Source: Casimicrobiaceae bacterium
GTDB taxonomy: Bacteria > Pseudomonadota > Gammaproteobacteria > Burkholderiales > Casimicrobiaceae
Length of the DNA: 35,204 nucleotides
Direction of reading: 5' to 3'
Assembly: GCA_025056355.1 (NCBI GenBank)
Contig: JANWWI010000029.1
Coordinates: 1-35,204, forward strand
This document shows positions 31,432 to 35,204 of this stretch, in pieces; position 1 is the stretch's first letter; the number at the start of each line of letters is the position of its first letter. The position numbers and the translations under genes are program-made. The notes under the pieces were generated by a model. The model was not told the origin of the DNA. It searched no databases and saw nothing but the letters and a program-made list of their open reading frames with translations.

Positions 31432-32345
31432 CGCAGGTGACCCTCGATCGTGGCTGCCCTCACCCCGGAGGGAATCTTGAAGCGGTTGTAGCTCCACAAA
31501 TACTGCTCGGGGGCCGTGGCCACGGCGCGTTCGATCGCGCCGTTCAAAAGACGCGCGGCCTCCTGCGGCGCCTTGGCGCTCATCTCCACCGGTGCAAAGT
31601 CGAGGGCAAAACCGCGGCCGCCCTTGAAACGCCGTGTGCTGACCATAAAAACCGCTGCGTCGGTTCGCTGTGCGAGCGTCTGTGCAAGCGTCATCGTCAG
31701 CGCTGGCTGGCCGAAAAAGGGCGCCCAAACCCCCTCGGCGCCGCGCGCCACATCGGGCACCTGATCCGGCAAGATGCCAATGGCCTCGCCGCGTTTGAGA
31801 GCCGCATACATCGCGCGAACGCCGGATAAGTCGGCCGGGACCGCGCGCATGCCCATGCGCGTGCGACCGGCACGCATCAAGGGTTCGGCCCAACGAAGCT
31901 TCGGCGGCCGGTACATCACCGTCAGCGGCATCTCGTGGGCCACGAAGCAGGCAGCGTATTCAAACGTGGCCAGATGCGGCGTCAAAAACACGATGCCCCG
32001 GCTGCACCGACGTGCCTCACGCACCTCGTCCCAGCCGGTCACCTCAATTACCCGCGACAGTGCCACCGTATCGGGCGTGCGCCAGAGCGCGAGGGTCTCG
32101 ATCGCCATGCGGCCCAAATTGGCCGCCACCGCGGAGGGCGAAACCCGCGTGGCGTAGCCGGCGCGCGCCAGGTTTTCGCTCAGACGCTGCCTCAGGCGAT
32201 GAGACGCAAAAAGCGCCAGACGCCCAAGCCAGCCGCCCAGGCGGTACTGAAACACGAGGGAGCGACGAGCAAGCGCATCGGCAAGCGCAAACGCCAGCCT
32301 CGTCCGAACCGAAAGCCCAGGGTTCGTACCGACAACGCCCATCAT
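31428..32345 (-). CDS. Lipid A acyltransferase, LpxL/HtrB family (first of two)
   Basis: ATG 32345 (MMGVVGTNPG; a second ATG is at 32342) gives 305 residues; no strong ribosome binding site is seen. The motif is HX4E (His124, Glu129) in TPHLATFE, a natural variant of HX4D in this family, and the substrate loop GILPDQVPDVARGAEGVWAPFFG is present. It is the first gene of the operon with the second acyltransferase, sua5 and garK, and is divergent from metK across 187 bases. Other betaproteobacteria often have the same pair opposite metK but followed by dapF, which is absent here. Confidence 0.92.
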   Translation of the reverse strand: MMGVVGTNPGLSVRTRLAFALADALARRSLVFQYRLGGWLGRLALFASHRLRQRLSENLARAGYATRVSPSAVAANLGRMAIETLALWRTPDTVALSRVIEVTGWDEVREARRCSRGIVFLTPHLATFEYAACFVAHEMPLTVMYRPPKLRWAEPLMRAGRTRMGMRAVPADLSGVRAMYAALKRGEAIGILPDQVPDVARGAEGVWAPFFGQPALTMTLAQTLAQRTDAAVFMVSTRRFKGGRGFALDFAPVEMSAKAPQEAARLLNGAIERAVATAPEQYLWSYNRFKIPSGVRAATIEGHLR

Positions 32346-32532
32346 CTCATGGCAGAATTCTAGATTTTGGATCCTTTGGCCGGCCCGAGTTATTCGACTA
32401 CTTGCGGGGGCCGCCACGGCGCAGCGTAGCGCGCCGCCTCTCAACCGCTAAAGCGTCGCCGGCCGTGGAAGTTTTTTCACATCGGCTCGCTGAGGGAGTC
32501 GAAGTGAAAACCTGTGGAGTCAGCCACGTCTC

Positions 32533-33711
32533 ATGAGCGACTATCTTTTCACCTCGGAATCCGTCTCCGAAGGCCACCCGGATAAAGTGGCCGACCAAAT
32601 CTCGGACGCCATCCTCGATGCCATCCTCGCCCAGGACCCGCGTTCGCGTGTGGCGGCTGAAACGCTCTGCAACACCGGGCTGGTCGTCCTGGCAGGCGAA
32701 ATCACCACCAACGCCCATGTTGACTACATCGAGGTAGCGCGCGAAACCATCAAGCGCATCGGCTACGACAACACCGAGTATGGCATCGACTACAAAGGCT
32801 GTGCGGTGATGGTCTGCTACGACAAGCAGTCCAACGACATCGCACAGGGCGTCGACCGGGCCAGCGACGACTATCTCAACACGGGCGCTGGTGACCAGGG
32901 CCTGATGTTCGGTTACGCCTGCGACGAAACGCCGGCCTTCATGCCCGCACCGATCTACTACGCGCATCGGCTGGTTGAGCGCCAGGCCATGCTGCGCAAG
33001 GACGGTCGCTTGCCCTTCCTGCGGCCCGATGCCAAGAGCCAAATCACCATGCGCTATGTCGACGGCAAACCGCATTCGATCGACACCGTGGTGCTTTCCA
33101 CCCAGCACAGCCCCGATCAGAGCGAAACGCCGACCAAGCTGAAGGCGAGCTTCATCGAAGCGGTGATCGAGGAGATCATCAAACCGGTGCTGCCGAAGCA
33201 GTGGCTGGTCAACACCCGCTATCTGGTCAACCCGACCGGTCGCTTTGTCATCGGCGGGCCGCAGGGTGACTGCGGCCTCACTGGCCGCAAGATCATCGTG
33301 GACACTTACGGGGGCGCCTGTCCGCATGGCGGCGGAGCCTTCTCCGGCAAGGACCCGACCAAGGTCGATCGCTCGGCGGCCTACGCGGCTCGCTATGTGG
33401 CCAAAAACATCGTCGCGGCGGGCCTTGCGCGCAAGTGCAAGGTGCAGGTGGCTTATGCGATCGGCGTAGCCCGCCCGATGAATGTGACGGTGCAAACCGA
33501 AGGCACCGGCGTGCTGCCGGATGAGCGCATCGCCGAACTCGTCAACGCCCACTTCGACCTTCGACCGCGCGGCATCATCGAAATGCTCGACCTGCAGCGG
33601 CCGATCTATTCCAAAACCGCCGCCTACGGACATTTCGGCCGCGACGAACCCGAATTCACATGGGAACGCACGGACAAGGCTGCGGCACTTCGTGCCGCAG
33701 CGGGCCTGTAA
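32533..33711 (+). CDS. metK: S-adenosylmethionine synthetase
   Basis: MetK makes S-adenosylmethionine from methionine and ATP in the cytoplasm. The 392-residue protein begins [22 protein letters not shown] and has the family motifs [12 protein letters not shown] and [16 protein letters not shown], plus the ATP and K+ binding residues expected. The length is normal for the family. I see no SAM riboswitch in the 187 bases upstream; the leader holds only an imperfect GC hairpin near 32415-32435. The end of the gene forms three stem-loops, listed separately. A 411-codon minus-strand frame is its shadow. Confidence 0.98.
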   Translation: MSDYLFTSESVSEGHPDKVADQISDAILDAILAQDPRSRVAAETLCNTGLVVLAGEITTNAHVDYIEVARETIKRIGYDNTEYGIDYKGCAVMVCYDKQSNDIAQGVDRASDDYLNTGAGDQGLMFGYACDETPAFMPAPIYYAHRLVERQAMLRKDGRLPFLRPDAKSQITMRYVDGKPHSIDTVVLSTQHSPDQSETPTKLKASFIEAVIEEIIKPVLPKQWLVNTRYLVNPTGRFVIGGPQGDCGLTGRKIIVDTYGGACPHGGGAFSGKDPTKVDRSAAYAARYVAKNIVAAGLARKCKVQVAYAIGVARPMNVTVQTEGTGVLPDERIAELVNAHFDLRPRGIIEMLDLQRPIYSKTAAYGHFGRDEPEFTWERTDKAAALRAAAGL

Positions 33712-33733
33712 GGCCCAGCGCCGTCAGGCGCTG
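33679..33733 (+). terminator. Three tandem stem-loops at the metK end
   Basis: GCTGCGGCAC/GTGCCGCAGC (33679-33701) has a 10-base stem and 3-base loop inside the last codons. GGGCC/GGCCC (33702-33716) encloses the TAA stop. CAGCGCC/GGCGCTG (33716-33733) follows with a 4-base loop. No T-run comes after. They may end transcription with Rho or protect the mRNA 3' end. Confidence 0.5.
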
Positions 33734-33766
33734 TCCGTGCGTGGGCGATGCTCATGTGGCCCCTTA

Positions 33767-33783
33767 GTGCCGCAAAACGGCAC
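33767..33783 (+). other. Small hairpin downstream of metK
   Basis: GTGCCG (33767-33772) and CGGCAC (33778-33783) pair perfectly around CAAAA. With the metK-end stem-loops this makes four perfect inverted repeats in about 105 bases. No coding frame is seen in 33712-34008. Confidence 0.35.
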
Positions 33784-33851
33784 AAACAACCGGGAAGGCT
33801 GCATCACTCACGCGGCTAGCGGCGCGGAAAGCCCAGAGCCCAAGGGATCTT

Positions 33852-33895
33852 TCTCTCCCCCTGGGAGAGAATGGCCCGAAGGGCCAGGTGAGGGA
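33852..33895. repeat. REP-like intergenic palindrome, copy D, inverted
   Basis: CTCTCCCCCTGGGAGAG, then ATGGCCCGAAGGGCCAGG and TGAGGGA is, with a few changes, the reverse complement of copies A and C. It lies between metK and the next gene. It supports a dispersed family in this genome rather than a local duplication. Confidence 0.6.
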
Positions 33896-34008
33896 ATGCA
33901 CTCGGGGACGTAACGAAAGTCGGCGCCCGAGCGAAGGTCAACGCGCCTGAAGCTGCCATGGGCGGCCTGTCCGGTCAACGCTGCTCAATCCGGAGTAAGA
34001 TTGCGCCC

Positions 34009-34548
34009 ATGTCCCGCCTTTGCCCCGCCCTGCTCCTTGCCGCGCTGGTCGGTTGCGGTCCAGCCGCCGGTCAGTCGGCGCTTACGCAGCCCCACGGGCA
34101 CTGCCGCGCAGGCGAAGTGGTCGTCTTCGATTGCAGCACCGGCGCGAAGCGGGTCTCGGTCTGCATGAGCCCCGACTACTCGGCACAGCGCGGACATCTG
34201 CACTACCGCTTCGGCGCGCCCGGACAGATCGAAATCGAGCTCCCGCGCGACCGCTCAAAGGGGGGCGCCACCGAGGCCCGGCTCGAAACCTTTGGCAACG
34301 GTTCTGCGGCTGGCTACCTGCGCTTTCACCATGGCTCGACCGCCTATGTCGTCTACGAGGGCAACACGCGCACGGGCAGCGCCTGGCAGCGCCAGGCAGG
34401 CGTGGCCGTCGAGCAGCCTAAGCGCCGGACCCAATTCATCGCCTGCCGAGAGGCGCCCGCTGCATCGCTTCTGCTCGATGCGCGGCTGATGCATACCCGC
34501 TTGGGGTTTATGGAGAACTCGGAGGCCAAGCCCTTTGAGCTGCCGTAG
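34009..34548 (+). CDS. Small cysteine-containing lipoprotein or exported protein
   Basis: ATG 34009 gives 179 residues beginning MSRLCPALLLAALVGCGPAA, a lipoprotein signal with LVGC as lipobox, or possibly a normal signal cleaved near AAGQS. The mature part has four cysteines (HGHC, VVFDC, VSVC, FIAC) that could make disulfides, which fits export. The core, with GQIEIELP and YLRFHHGSTAYVVYEG, looks beta-rich. I do not recognise a family. A ribosome binding site is weak (GGAG about 13 bases upstream). The IS5 element lies only 67 bases after the stop, so its original downstream neighbour may be lost. Confidence 0.75.
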   Translation: MSRLCPALLLAALVGCGPAAGQSALTQPHGHCRAGEVVVFDCSTGAKRVSVCMSPDYSAQRGHLHYRFGAPGQIEIELPRDRSKGGATEARLETFGNGSAAGYLRFHHGSTAYVVYEGNTRTGSAWQRQAGVAVEQPKRRTQFIACREAPAASLLLDARLMHTRLGFMENSEAKPFELP

Positions 34549-34611
34549 GTACTGCACGCGAAAACCAGCGCCGGCCACGCGTGCATTACTTGATGAGCTG
34601 TCCTTGGCGTC

Positions 34612-34615
34612 CTAA
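34612..34615 (+). repeat. CTAA target site at the IS5 left end
   Basis: IS5-family elements insert into CTAR (YTAR) sequences and duplicate four bases. CTAA directly before the GGAAGG end fits this. The matching copy at the right end is not in the window. Confidence 0.5.
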
Positions 34616-35127
34616 GGAAGGTCTGCATAAGTCCACCGCGTGAGTGGTTGTTGCGTTGAGGGGTCATGAGGCGCAACCGACAGATGAGTTTTGCGATGGT
34701 CACGGGATTTGAGCTGCGCGTGAAGCGTACGCGCAAGCAGGTGTTTCTTGAGCAGATGGAGCGCGTGGTGCCTTGGGCGGAGCTGCTTGCGCTCATCGAG
34801 CCGCACATGCCTGCGGGCCGTACGGGGCGTCCGCCGTTTGCGGCCGAGACGATGCTGCGCATTCACTGTTTGCAGCAGTGGTTCAACCTCTCCGATCCAG
34901 CGATGGAGGAGGCGCTCTACGACATGGCGCTGTTTCGTGAGTTTGCCCGGCTGGATGCGGGCAGCACTGCGCTGCCCGACGAGAGCACGATTCTTCGCTT
35001 TCGGCATCTGCTGGAGCGGCATGGGCTGCCCGAGCAGATTCTCAAGCGGGTCAATGAGCGGCTTGTGGCGCGCGGGCTGATGATGAAGCAGGGCACGCTG
35101 GTGGATGCCACGCTCATTGCTGCGCCC
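34616..35127 (+). mobile_element. Truncated IS5-family insertion sequence
   Basis: The left terminal repeat is GGAAGGTCTGCATAAGTCC (34616-34634), close to the GGAAGGT ends known for IS5. The transposase N-terminal part follows and then the similarity breaks abruptly at 35127. About half the transposase and the right end are missing, so this copy cannot move by itself. Confidence 0.85.
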
Positions 35128-35130
35128 TGA
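34666..35130 (+). pseudogene. IS5-family transposase, C-terminus lost
   Basis: ATG 34666 has GAGGGG four bases upstream and gives 154 residues; full-length relatives have about 320. It shows the DUF772-type N-terminal domain: FLEQMERVVPWAELLALIEPHMP, GRPPFAAETMLRIHCLQQWFNLSDPAMEEALYDM and STILRFRHLLERHGL. The first catalytic Asp is probably in LVDATLIAAP. The frame ends right there with TGA, where relatives continue with the rest of the DDE domain. It is thus a 3'-truncated remnant. The cause may be another insertion starting at 35128, whose first bases TGACCTGCCCCC look like an IS3-type end. Confidence 0.85.
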
Positions 35131-35204
35131 CCTGCCCCCATTTGCCGTACCAACGGATTGGAGAAGCCCGGGGTTGAAGGTTAGTCGAAGTTTTGTTTCG
35201 GCTC
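35128..35204. mobile_element. Possible left end of a second (IS3-like) insertion sequence
   Basis: At exactly the point where the IS5 transposase stops matching, the sequence reads TGACCTGCCCCCATTTGC. It begins with TG and a C-rich repeat as IS3-family ends do. No ORF is visible before the window edge, so this rests on resemblance alone. Confidence 0.3.

Noticed and set aside
30526-31893. 455-codon version of the second acyltransferase
   Set aside because: The extra N-terminal 150 codons overlap the first acyltransferase and are Arg/Gly-rich; ATG 31431 gives the normal family length.
32346-32532. SAM-responsive riboswitch upstream of metK
   Set aside because: I looked for SAM or SAH aptamer-like structures. 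Only an imperfect GC hairpin near 32415-32435 is seen and no known aptamer core could be matched by eye.
32398-33633. 411-codon minus-strand frame opposite metK
   Set aside because: metK on the other strand is complete and conserved; the mirror frame has no supporting start site or homology.

Overview
This 35.2 kb window is a high-GC chromosomal segment made almost entirely of core genes. It most likely comes from a betaproteobacterium, probably Burkholderiales-like. The support is the pilMNOPQ-aroK cluster divergent from mrcA, the argS / SPOR protein / dsbA run, paired LpxL-type acyltransferases divergent from metK, and a DsbA with CPHC in a betaproteobacterial context. This is inference from gene order and protein family; no species can be named.

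Layout. Positions 1-207 (-) hold the start of an exported protein that runs off the left edge. A repeat-rich gap (208-798) follows, then gltBD (799-7031, -) for glutamate synthase. A repeat-containing lipoprotein gene (7354-8700, +) lies divergent to gltB and its end overlaps aroK. Next is the type IV pilus assembly operon pilM-N-O-P-Q with aroK (8687-14803, -), divergent from mrcA (PBP1a) and a small conserved hypothetical gene (15026-17890, +). On the minus strand come groES-groEL (23099-21110) with a perfect CIRCE operator and a strong terminator, then argS, a SPOR-domain protein and a DsbA (20937-17953). On the plus strand from 23297 are a TPR/GT41 glycosyltransferase and a small LTXXQ/CpxP-like periplasmic protein. 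An IclR regulator (-), a frameshifted TANGO2/NRDE gene (+) and a small uncharacterised gene (-) lead to a tightly overlapped minus-strand operon of two LpxL-like acyltransferases, Sua5 and glycerate kinase (32345-28392). metK (+), a small cysteine-containing lipoprotein (+) and a truncated IS5-family element finish the window.

How the genes relate. Three blocks build the cell envelope: the pilus machine and its secretin, PBP1a, and the lipid A acyltransferases. Others serve core metabolism (gltBD, aroK, metK, garK), translation (argS, sua5) and protein folding (groESL, dsbA). Accessory material is limited to REP-like palindromes (about 390-572 and 33852-33895), the IS5 remnant, and a few uncharacterised exported or small proteins.

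I saw no convincing new multigene system. The items most worth following up are the T6 frameshift in the NRDE gene, the three-repeat lipoprotein sitting next to aroK where aroB is commonly found, the GT41 enzyme, the 104-residue orphan gene with a clear promoter and ribosome binding site, and several perfect inverted repeats in gene leaders and ends.
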